A stretch of DNA of 17,907 bases, taken from assembly GCA_003154025.1 (NCBI GenBank), contig PMCE01000413.1:1-17907 (forward strand). Direction: 5' to 3'. This document shows positions 1-6,058 of the stretch, in pieces. The notes under the pieces are model-generated. The model saw only the letters and a list, made by a program, of their open reading frames with translations, ran no database searches and was not told where the DNA came from. Position 1 is the stretch's first letter; each line of letters opens with the position of its first letter. Source of the stretch: Syntrophaceae bacterium (GTDB lineage Bacteria; Desulfobacterota; SM23-61). The position numbers were made by a program, and so were the translations under genes.

Positions 1-251
1 CCCCCACCCTCCACTGAAGGGATACATTTTTGAATAGAACCCTTCATGACGCGAATTCTGTTGTTCATCCTTTGCAGGAGATTCTGGATCTCGATCTGAA
101 AGGTGGCCAGGCTTTCGGGCCTTTTGGCCAGAATCCGCTCCATCTCCCCCTTCCAGTAAAGAACCGCCTCGATTTCCTTCTTGGTCATCTCCTCTTCGAC
201 TTTCTTTTTCATCTCTTTGGCCCACGCCGATTCATCCAGTCCCAGTTTCAT
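1..251 (-). CDS. Partial hypothetical protein, 5' end only (83 residues visible)
   Basis: An open frame starts at ATG 251 and runs off the left edge without a stop. The start follows a strong ribosome binding site (GGAGGAG, about 5-6 bases upstream). The visible N-terminus begins MKLGLDESAWAKEM and is dominated by Lys and Glu (KKKVEEEMTKKEIE), then IEAVLYWKGEMERILAKRP and LATFQIEIQNLLQRMNNRIRVM, so it is predicted mostly helical and possibly coiled-coil. There is no signal peptide, membrane segment or Cys cluster in this part. I do not recognise the family. It is divergent from the vapB unit at 508. The quality of the ribosome site and the protein-like composition make it a real gene; its function is unknown. 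Confidence 0.7.
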   Translation of the reverse strand, partial: MKLGLDESAWAKEMKKKVEEEMTKKEIEAVLYWKGEMERILAKRPESLATFQIEIQNLLQRMNNRIRVMKGSIQKCIPSVEGG

Positions 252-356
252 GGAAATCTCCTCCTCTCGTCCCGAACTGCGTCGCTCCCGGGAGGACGAG
301 GCTTTTTCGGCGTCTGCTGGCGCCGCGTCCCGGCCCGAAGATTCAGGGGTGATTTC

Positions 357-385
357 AATCTAGCCAAAAAGGAAGGCCCCGGCAA
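357..385 (-). promoter_or_regulatory. Candidate sigma-70 promoter for the left-edge gene
   Basis: Read on the minus strand, TTGCCG (385-380) and TAGATT (362-357) are separated by 17 bases. Each hexamer matches the consensus at 4 of 6 positions. It lies about 105 bases before the ATG at 251. No competing element in this gap looks better, but this is only a moderate match. Confidence 0.4.
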
Positions 386-449
386 GAGGAATGTTTTTCG
401 GTCGGGAAGAGAGGTCGGGGTAGATTTTAGTCGCATTGACTTTAACCCC

Positions 450-478
450 TTGACACATGCTCATAATCAGCATAGAAT
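450..478 (+). promoter_or_regulatory. Strong sigma-70 promoter of the vapBC-PBP unit
   Basis: A perfect -35 box TTGACA (450-455) and a -10 box TAGAAT (473-478) are separated by exactly 17 bases. Transcription would begin near 485, leaving a leader of about 22 bases before the antitoxin ATG at 508. This argues against the longer frame starting at ATG 457, which lies inside the promoter. Confidence 0.8.
457..473. promoter_or_regulatory. Palindromic operator candidate in the vapB promoter spacer
   Basis: An inverted repeat ATGCT-N7-AGCAT (arms 457-461 and 469-473) fills the spacer between the -35 and -10 boxes. A third ATGCT lies at 493-497. Ribbon-helix-helix antitoxins usually bind short palindromes over their own promoter, so this is a plausible VapB or VapBC site. 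The palindrome is seen; its function is inferred. Confidence 0.5.
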
Positions 479-507
479 ATCTTGAAATTTTCATGCTGGA
501 GAACCTC

Positions 508-684
508 ATGAAAAGGACTACGGTGACGCTTCCTCGGGAGCTGGTGGAAGACCTCCTCGATGTCACCCCGGCTAAGAATAAGACCCAGGCTGTCGTCTTG
601 GCCATTCAGGAATGCATCAAGCGTAAGAAATTGGAGACCATCAAGAATCTGGCGGGCCAAGTGAAGATGGCCGCGGATGGCTAA
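508..684 (+). CDS. vapB: VapB-family type II antitoxin (ribbon-helix-helix type)
   Basis: This 58-residue protein has the N-terminal strand KRTTVTLPRELVEDLL typical of ribbon-helix-helix DNA-binding antitoxins. It is followed by a helical, Lys-rich part (NKTQAVVLAIQECIKRKK) and a short C-terminal tail that in this family wraps the toxin. The start at 508 is chosen because it follows GGAG by 8 bases and lies downstream of the predicted transcription start; the in-frame ATGs at 457 and 493 are less likely. The gene overlaps the PIN-domain gene by 8 bases, the standard toxin-antitoxin arrangement. Expected role: bind and neutralise the VapC-like RNase and repress the shared promoter. Assignment to the VapB group rests on gene order and the N-terminal pattern. 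Confidence 0.75.
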   Translation: MKRTTVTLPRELVEDLLDVTPAKNKTQAVVLAIQECIKRKKLETIKNLAGQVKMAADG

Positions 685-1135
685 AGTCTGGGGAATGAAA
701 ACACGAAAAGACCCTCCCCATCGCCCCCCTGTGCTCATCGATACCCCGATCTGGCGAAGCTATTTTCTCAAAGAGGAACGGACCTTTCGAGAGGTCAATG
801 CCCTGATGGATGCCGGACGGGTTTGCTGCCTGGATCTGATCGTGGGGGAGCTGTTGGGTGCGGCCGACACCGAAGAGGAGATCAAGGTTTTGCGGGATTT
901 GACCCGGGTCTTCCCCTTGCTCAAGGAATCGCCAGGAGCCTGGGTGGAAGCCGCCCGGCTGGCCTTTCGCCTCCGCCAGCGAGGAAAGGCCTTGTCTCTC
1001 CGAGATGCCTATCTAGCCTTCATGGCCCAGACGCATGGCGTCCTCCTTTACACCCCCAACCAACCGCTACGGCAGGCCCAGAGGACCTTGGGCTTGAGGC
1101 TGAATTTTTTCCCCTTTAGGAGGAGTCCGGAATGA
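677..1135 (+). CDS. vapC: VapC-like PIN-domain ribonuclease toxin
   Basis: This 152-residue PIN-domain protein shows the acidic metal-binding residues in order: Asp22 in VLIDTPIW, Glu58 in DLIVGELL and Asp110 in LSLRDAYLA. The usual fourth acidic position falls at YTPNQP and is Asn or Gln here, a substitution seen in some VapC proteins. VapC toxins are Mg-dependent endoribonucleases that cut tRNA or rRNA. ATG 677 overlaps the antitoxin stop by 8 bases; a second ATG at 695 would remove six residues and lacks a better ribosome site. The stop overlaps the next start (ATGA), and the ribosome site of the penicillin-binding protein lies inside this gene, so the three genes are probably one coupled unit. 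Confidence 0.75.
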   Translation: MAKVWGMKTRKDPPHRPPVLIDTPIWRSYFLKEERTFREVNALMDAGRVCCLDLIVGELLGAADTEEEIKVLRDLTRVFPLLKESPGAWVEAARLAFRLRQRGKALSLRDAYLAFMAQTHGVLLYTPNQPLRQAQRTLGLRLNFFPFRRSPE

Positions 1136-2415
1136 AGATAGGATGGAGGAGGTCCGGGAGGAATCAGGCCGTAGAGTTCGGCTCCCGTCGTCAAATCGGG
1201 ACACAGCCCCGGCGAGGCCTGGCGATTGCCACCTTATGGATCCTTGGTTTTCTTATAGTGGCCTCCCTGATCGGCGTCTCTTTTCTGTACGCAGCCAAGA
1301 AGGACCCCGGGAGAATTTCCCCCCCTGCCCCTGCGGGATCGTCCCCCTTCAAGGGCAACGGTTCGTCCCCCTCCTTTCATAAAATCGAGGACGGAAAATT
1401 CACCGAATATCGCACCGCTTACCGGTTCACTTATTCCGTAGACCCGGTCTTGCAGGCCTCCGTGGAGGACGTTCTCCGCGCCCACAAGCCTCCCTTCAGC
1501 GCTTTCGTAGCCTTGGACCCCAAAACCGGAAAAATCCTGGCTCTCGCGGAATACTCTCGGGGGAACGCTGAAGACCGGGAAATCTGGAAGCGGGCCACCT
1601 ATCCGGCGGCGTCGGTCTTCAAAATCATCACCGCCGCCTGTGCCCTGGAGACCGGAGCCCTGAATTATGACTCTTCCGTCTCCTTCCGCGGCAATCAGTA
1701 TCGTCTGGGGCCGAGCAAGATCAACCAACCTTCGAAGTGGGAACATCAGACCCATTTCGATGAGGCTCTGGGCAAATCGAACAACGTGGTCTTTGGCCGC
1801 GTAGCCTCAAACCTGGTCGGTTCCCAGACCCTGCGGCGGTATTGCTCGGCCTTCGGTTTCAATCAACCCCTTCCCTTTGACTTCCCCGTCGACCCCAGTA
1901 AAGCCATCATCCCGGAGGAATCCTACGAGCTGGCCCGCTGCGGGGCTGGTTTTGGCGAGGTTACCCTGAACCCCCTGCACGGCGCTCTGATCGCCGCCAC
2001 GGTGGCCAACCGGGGAGTCATGATGCGCCCATACCTGATTGAAAGGATCCAAAGTGAGGAAGGGGAGACCGTTTACGAGGCGCAAGCAGCCGAATGGGCC
2101 CACCCCATCTCGCCCAAGACCGCTCAGGATTTGAACCTCATGATGCGGCGCACGGTAGAGGATGGGACCGCCTCCCGGGTCTTTCAGCGCTATGGGAAGA
2201 ATCTCTTGAAAAAAGTGACGGTGAGCGGAAAGACCGGTTCCTTAAGCGGCGACAACCCCCCGGGCATCTATGACTGGTTCGTGGGCTTCGCCCCCGCCGA
2301 GGACCCGCAGATTGCCTTTGCGGCCATGGCCATCAATCATCAGCGCTCCAAGTTCCGGGGAGTCTTTCTCGCCCAGGAGGCCCTGAAGACGTTTTTCCGC
2401 AACCGGTTGAATTGA
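1132..2415 (+). CDS. Short penicillin-binding protein (transpeptidase domain, membrane anchored)
   Basis: This 427-residue protein has a basic N-terminus, one membrane anchor (about 28-54), a Pro/Ser-rich linker (60-85) and a penicillin-binding transpeptidase domain. All three active-site motifs are present: SVFK (nucleophile Ser161, Lys164), SNN (216-218) and KTG (367-369). It should cross-link or trim peptidoglycan in the periplasm. Class B enzymes such as PBP2 or PBP3 are usually about 550-700 residues and carry a large N-terminal pedestal domain; here only about 45 residues separate anchor and catalytic domain, so it is a minimal form. AGGAGG at about 1118-1123 sets the ATG at 1132, which overlaps the toxin stop by 4 bases. 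A PbpA-like or beta-lactam-sensor role cannot be excluded. Confidence 0.85.
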   Translation: MKIGWRRSGRNQAVEFGSRRQIGTQPRRGLAIATLWILGFLIVASLIGVSFLYAAKKDPGRISPPAPAGSSPFKGNGSSPSFHKIEDGKFTEYRTAYRFTYSVDPVLQASVEDVLRAHKPPFSAFVALDPKTGKILALAEYSRGNAEDREIWKRATYPAASVFKIITAACALETGALNYDSSVSFRGNQYRLGPSKINQPSKWEHQTHFDEALGKSNNVVFGRVASNLVGSQTLRRYCSAFGFNQPLPFDFPVDPSKAIIPEESYELARCGAGFGEVTLNPLHGALIAATVANRGVMMRPYLIERIQSEEGETVYEAQAAEWAHPISPKTAQDLNLMMRRTVEDGTASRVFQRYGKNLLKKVTVSGKTGSLSGDNPPGIYDWFVGFAPAEDPQIAFAAMAINHQRSKFRGVFLAQEALKTFFRNRLN

Positions 2416-2419
2416 GAAA

Positions 2420-2677
2420 TCAAGTGGGATCGCCGGAGTAAGGCTTTCCGCAAACCTTGCAGAAGCCCTGTTCATTGATCACGCCGATGCAGGTTCCATC
2501 GCTGCACAGAGTCCGCCGGGAGAAATCGGAGTCTTCTTCGGCGGGCTTGGGTTCGGCCTCCGGTGTCTCCAGTTTCTTTCCGCACCGGTGGCAGAAGAGG
2601 CCTTCATCGAGGACTTCGGAACCGCAACCGGGGCAGGTTCGAACGCCGATATTTTGGCCGCAATGGGGGCATTTCAT
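2420..2677 (-). CDS. Small multi-zinc-ribbon protein
   Basis: This 85-residue protein has ten cysteines in five pairs: CPHC (3, 6), CPGC (15, 18), CHRC (29, 32), CSDGTC (58, 63) and CKVC (73, 76). A Glu/Pro-rich linker (38-52) separates an N-terminal zinc-ribbon block from the C-terminal part containing SDGTCIGVINEQGF. It is probably a zinc-binding adaptor; no enzyme motif is present. ATG 2677 is preferred because it follows GGAG by 9 bases; the open frame extends 18 codons upstream without a ribosome site. It converges on the penicillin-binding protein, with 4 bases between stops and no terminator, so the two transcripts should overlap. The partner or target is unknown. Confidence 0.75.
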   Translation of the reverse strand: MKCPHCGQNIGVRTCPGCGSEVLDEGLFCHRCGKKLETPEAEPKPAEEDSDFSRRTLCSDGTCIGVINEQGFCKVCGKPYSGDPT

Positions 2678-2721
2678 AGCCAAGAGCTCCTTTTTTAGAA
2701 TAAACAGTGAGAGATAAGAAA

Positions 2722-2750
2722 TTTCTACCATATCCCCTCGGAATCTTCAA
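2722..2750 (-). promoter_or_regulatory. Candidate sigma-70 promoter of the zinc-ribbon gene
   Basis: On the minus strand TTGAAG (2750-2745) and TAGAAA (2727-2722) are 17 bases apart, about 45 bases before the ATG at 2677. Each box matches the consensus at 4 of 6 positions. Confidence 0.45.
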
Positions 2751-2752
2751 CC

Positions 2753-2832
2753 CTCCAAGGATTTCCCTTGGAGCAAGGGAGGCGGGTGGGAGGAATCCAT
2801 CCGGCCGTTCCCTCCTCCGGCCCGAAGGCCGG
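2753..2832. repeat. Two short perfect hairpins between divergent genes
   Basis: CTCCAAGG (2753-2760) pairs with CCTTGGAG (2766-2773) around a 5-base loop, and CCGGCC (2817-2822) pairs with GGCCGG (2827-2832) around CGAA. The second ends 17 bases before the amidohydrolase ATG and could affect its translation, since that gene has only a weak ribosome site (GAGG, 2841-2844). Neither is followed by a T-run, so they are not terminators. Confidence 0.5.
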
Positions 2833-2849
2833 CGAAGGCCGAGGCCCCG

Positions 2850-3725
2850 ATGACCCTGGACGCCCATACTCACCTTTTCCCGGAGGAAGTCCAGAAGAAC
2901 CGAAGGCCCTTCTACTCCCGGGACGAATCCTTCCGTCAGCTTTACGGGAATGAAAAGGCCCGCCTGGCCAGCCTCGAAGACCTCCTGCAGTCGATGGACC
3001 GGGAAGGAGTGGACCGAAGCGTGGTCTGCGGTTTTCCCTGGAGCGATCCGGGGCTCTGCCGGGAAGGAAATGACTACCTCCTGCATTGCGCGCAGAGACA
3101 CCCCCATCGGATCATCCCCTTTGCCACCATCCCCCTCCACTCCCTGCGCCGGGCGGAAAAGGAACTCGAGCGCTGCCTTTCCCGGGGGGCGAAGGGAATC
3201 GGCGAGCTCGCCTTTTATCGGGGAAGAATCACGGCCCGGGACATCCTTCGTCTTTCTTCCTGGGCGCGGTCCCTGGCCGGTTCCGGAGTCCCCCTCCTCC
3301 TCCATGTGAACGAACCGGTGGGGCACGACTATCCGGGAAAGAGTCTGATGACCCTCCAACCCATCTACCACCTTCTCCAGCGGGTCCCCGAGGTGATGGT
3401 GATCCTGGCCCACTGGGGAGGGGGATTTTTCTTCTACGAGCTCATGCCCGAGGTGGCTCAGGTTTCCAGGAATGTTTATTATGACACGGCTGCCTCCCCT
3501 TTTCTCTACCGGCCTCAGGTCTACTCCACAGCCGTTCGGATCGTCGGAGCCGACCGGATCCTCTGGGGAAGCGATTTTCCCCTTCTCCCTCCCTCCCGCT
3601 ATTTTCGGGAACTCGCAGGGGCGGGGCTTTCTGCCCGAGTCCGGGCGAAGATACAGGGGGGCAACGCTCAGCGACTTCTGGGCCTCCGCGGAGAAAAGCT
3701 GGCCTTGTTTCCGAATATGGAGTAA
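2850..3725 (+). CDS. Amidohydrolase-2 family metal-dependent TIM-barrel hydrolase
   Basis: This 291-residue protein has the layout of the amidohydrolase-related (amidohydrolase_2) family. It has an N-terminal metal-binding HxH (DAHTHLF, His6 and His8), a mid-barrel His (LLLHVNEPVGH), AHWGGG on a later strand and the C-terminal metal Asp in LWGSDFPLL, followed by NAQRLLGL. Members hydrolyse or decarboxylate varied small molecules in the cytoplasm; the substrate cannot be read from the sequence. ATG 2850 is the first good start in frame, with a weak GAGG 7-8 bases upstream. It ends 39 bases before the RNase E/G start on the same strand and is probably co-transcribed with it. Confidence 0.85.
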   Translation: MTLDAHTHLFPEEVQKNRRPFYSRDESFRQLYGNEKARLASLEDLLQSMDREGVDRSVVCGFPWSDPGLCREGNDYLLHCAQRHPHRIIPFATIPLHSLRRAEKELERCLSRGAKGIGELAFYRGRITARDILRLSSWARSLAGSGVPLLLHVNEPVGHDYPGKSLMTLQPIYHLLQRVPEVMVILAHWGGGFFFYELMPEVAQVSRNVYYDTAASPFLYRPQVYSTAVRIVGADRILWGSDFPLLPPSRYFRELAGAGLSARVRAKIQGGNAQRLLGLRGEKLALFPNME

Positions 3726-3764
3726 AATACAACCGAATCTCCTTAGATTCCCCCTAAAGCCAAT

Positions 3765-5537
3765 ATGATAAAAAAAATGCTTATCAATGCCCAGGACCCG
3801 GAAGAAAGCCGGATGGTCATCGTGGAAGACGGGGTTCTGGCCGAACTGATCGTCGAGACCTCTCTCCCCACCCCGGCCCGGGGGAACATCTACAAGGCGA
3901 AAATCGTCAACATCGAACCGAGCCTTCAGGCGGTCTTTGCGGAATACGGTGAACCCCGCCACGGTTTCCTCCCCTTCTCCGAAATCCATCCCCATTACTA
4001 CGCCCCTTCTTCCCGGGAGGGAGGAGGAGAATCCCGTCCGCGCATGCAAGAGGTGATCCGGCGGAACCAGGAAGTCCTGGTGCAGATGGAGCGGGGAGAG
4101 ATGGGGACCAAGGGCGCGGCCATGACCACGTACATCTCCCTGCCGGGAAGGTACTTGGTTCTCATGCCCGGAAGCGACGGGGGCGGCATTTCGCGGAAGA
4201 TCGAAGGGGAGAAGGAACGGCGGAAGATCAAAGAGATCGTCCAGGAACTCGAGGTTCCTCCGGGGATGGGGCTGATCGTGCGGACGGCCGGCCTGGAACG
4301 ACCCAAGACCGACCTGGCCAAAGACCTTCATTACCTTCTGCGCCTCTGGGAAACCATCCAGGCGAAAGCGGAAAAGACCCCCGCTCCCGGGCTCATCTAT
4401 AAGGAGAGAGACCTAGTCATCCGCTCCATCCGTGATTATTTCACCTCCGATATCGAAGAGGTTTTGATCGACAGCAAGGAGGTCTTCAACCAAGCCAAGG
4501 ATTTCCTCCGAACCATCATGCCCCGATATCAGAACAAGCTGAAGCTTTACGGGGAAAAGCGTCCCCTCTTTTCCAAGTACGAATTGGAAAAGCAGATCGA
4601 GACGATCTACGAGCGGAAGGTTCCCCTCAAATCCGGGGGGTCCATCGTTGTCGATCCCACCGAGGCCCTGGTCTCGGTGGACGTCAATTCGGGACGGGCC
4701 ACCCAGAGTCGGGGCATGGAAGAGACGGCCCTCCGGACCAACCTGGAAGCCGCGGAAGAGATCGCCCGGCAGCTGAGGCTTCGCGACCTGGGCGGGCTGG
4801 TGGTGATCGATTTTATCGACATGTACGACCGGAAGCATAAGCAGGAGGTGGAACGGAGTCTGCGCAACGCGTTGAAGCGCGACAAAGCCCGAATCGAGGT
4901 GAGCCGGCTGAGCCATTTCGGCCTGCTGGAACTTTCCCGCCAGCGGATCCGCTCGGCGCTCAGCGAAAAGACCCTCATCCAGTGCGAGTATTGTGAAGGG
5001 ACCGGCCTAGTCAAATCCACGGAATCCGCCGCCCTGACCGTCCTGCGCCAGGTGCGGGCAGGTCTGGCCCGGGGCGGATCTACCCGGGTCCGCGTGGACG
5101 TGCCGGACGAAGTGGCCCACTACCTCCTCAAGCAGAAGCGCGACGAGCTCTTCCGCCTGGAAAAGCTCTACGGTTTGAAGATTCAAATCGCCGGGCAGCC
5201 CGGGTTGCCCTACCAGCGGATCAACATCGACTTCTCCCGGAAAGAGGCCTGCCGCCCCGAAAGGCCGGCCCGGGAGAAGAAGGAGGCCGCTTCCCCCGCA
5301 TCAGGCCACCCCGAGAGAGTAAGCCCGGAAGAAGCCGACCGGTTAGCCATCGAAGAATTGAAGAAGGAAACCAAAGAGAGTCTTCTCAAAAAATTCCTCT
5401 GGCCGCCCTCCCTCTGGCGGGGGATCCGCAAATCCTCCCCCCCTTCGGCTCCCCCCGAACAGGTTCCCCCGGCTGAAGGCGCGACGGAGGGGCAGGAGCC
5501 TTCCGAGCCGCCGAAAAAATGGGAAGATCTCCTCTAA
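3765..5537 (+). CDS. rne: Ribonuclease E/G family endoribonuclease
   Basis: This 590-residue protein matches the catalytic half of RNase E/G. It starts with the family pattern KKMLINAQDPEE and contains an S1-type RNA-binding region (about 37-130), an RNase H-like and 5'-sensor region (about 135-290) and the DNase I-like catalytic part. The metal Asp residues are Asp306 (VSVDVNSG) and Asp349 (VIDFIDM), and the zinc-link pair is CEYC (407, 410). It cuts AU-rich single-stranded RNA in mRNA decay and rRNA or tRNA maturation. The length exceeds RNase G (about 490): residues 491-590 form a charged, Pro-rich tail with a hydrophobic/basic patch (SLLKKFLWPPSLWRGIRK, 539-556), far shorter than the E. 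coli RNase E scaffold. No clear ribosome site precedes ATG 3765; the second Met (3777) also lacks one. The symbol could equally be rng. Confidence 0.92.
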   Translation: MIKKMLINAQDPEESRMVIVEDGVLAELIVETSLPTPARGNIYKAKIVNIEPSLQAVFAEYGEPRHGFLPFSEIHPHYYAPSSREGGGESRPRMQEVIRRNQEVLVQMERGEMGTKGAAMTTYISLPGRYLVLMPGSDGGGISRKIEGEKERRKIKEIVQELEVPPGMGLIVRTAGLERPKTDLAKDLHYLLRLWETIQAKAEKTPAPGLIYKERDLVIRSIRDYFTSDIEEVLIDSKEVFNQAKDFLRTIMPRYQNKLKLYGEKRPLFSKYELEKQIETIYERKVPLKSGGSIVVDPTEALVSVDVNSGRATQSRGMEETALRTNLEAAEEIARQLRLRDLGGLVVIDFIDMYDRKHKQEVERSLRNALKRDKARIEVSRLSHFGLLELSRQRIRSALSEKTLIQCEYCEGTGLVKSTESAALTVLRQVRAGLARGGSTRVRVDVPDEVAHYLLKQKRDELFRLEKLYGLKIQIAGQPGLPYQRINIDFSRKEACRPERPAREKKEAASPASGHPERVSPEEADRLAIEELKKETKESLLKKFLWPPSLWRGIRKSSPPSAPPEQVPPAEGATEGQEPSEPPKKWEDLL

Positions 5538-5566
5538 ACAGTCTTCTAAACTTTCTTGCTTTGCCT

Positions 5567-5610
5567 GAAGGAAAAAGGGCTTCGGCACTCGCCGAAGCCC
5601 TTTTTCCTTC
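5567..5610. terminator. Rho-independent terminator, 20-bp stem, bidirectional
   Basis: Bases 5567-5586 pair perfectly with 5591-5610 around a 4-base loop (5587-5590). The core GGGCTTCGGC/GCCGAAGCCC is flanked by A and T runs that lie inside the outer stem (AAAAA on the left, TTTTT on the right), so it can stop transcription from either side. It lies 30 bases after the RNase E/G stop. Confidence 0.9.
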
Positions 5611-5674
5611 CCAGAATTCGCATCCCGAACGCTATACTGCTCTACCTGTTTTCAAGGTTCTAATTCCGCATTTC

Positions 5675-5804
5675 TCAAAATGCCCCGCTGATTTCCAAGC
5701 ACTGCCCGGAGACATAATCGGAAAGCACCGAGGCCAGGAAGAGAACGGGTTCCGCCGATGCCCCGCCCGGACCCGGTCACAATCGCCATCCGATCCTTGA
5801 GCAT
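5675..5804 (-). pseudogene. Short-chain dehydrogenase (FabG-like) remnant with large internal deletion
   Basis: From ATG 5804 the frame reads MLKDRMAIVTGSGRGIGG, the unmistakable N-terminus and TGxxxGxG cofactor motif of a short-chain dehydrogenase/reductase. Right after the glycine-rich motif, a different frame takes over and reads EPVLFLASVLSDYVSGQCLE then ISGAF and stop (TGA at 5677-5675). That is the conserved C-terminus of the same family. The first and last ~20-25 residues are therefore joined out of frame, and about 200 codons, including the Ser-Tyr-Lys catalytic core, are gone. It cannot make an enzyme. An assembly collapse is the alternative to a genuine deletion. Confidence 0.8.
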
Positions 5805-5852
5805 CTTTTCCAAAGTCGGTCTCCTCTCTTCGGCAAAGAACAAAAACGATTA

Positions 5853-6052
5853 GCCACAGAGGAAACGGAGATTACCGAGCTTTATTGGAAACCCCCAAAT
5901 CCCAAGCACCAAATCCCAAATAATATCCAAAAATCAATTTCTAAAATTCGGAATCCTGCCGGTAAGAGGTTTAGAAAATTGGATATTGGAATTTATTTGG
6001 ATTTTGGGATTTGGAATTTTTTTATCACTGTCCCCCCTGTGACCTCTGTGGC
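5853..6052. repeat. ~200-bp palindromic repeat element with terminal inverted repeats
   Basis: The element is bounded by GCCACAGAGG (5853-5862) and its exact reverse complement CCTCTGTGGC (6043-6052). Nested inside, in matching order, are CCAAATCCCAAA (5909-5920) with TTTGGGATTTGG (6003-6014), TATCCAA (5924-5930) with TTGGATA (5979-5985), and TTTCTAAA (5938-5945) with TTTAGAAA (5970-5977). The stretch is AT-rich compared with its surroundings and could fold into one long imperfect hairpin. It starts 6 bases after the thiolase stop and may act as that transcript's 3' structure. Short AAATCCCAAA-type and CACAGAGG-type repeats are known as interspersed elements in many environmental genomes; no transposase is present. 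Confidence 0.7.
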
Positions 6053-6058
6053 AAAAAA

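Noticed and set aside
360..605. 81-codon minus-strand frame opposite vapB
   Set aside because: Ser/Arg-rich shadow across the antitoxin and its promoter, with no ribosome site.
2604..4331. 575-codon minus-strand frame opposite the amidohydrolase and RNase E/G
   Set aside because: It is antisense to two clearly conserved genes, has no recognisable domain and is rich in Gly/Arg/Pro/His, typical of a GC-rich shadow frame.
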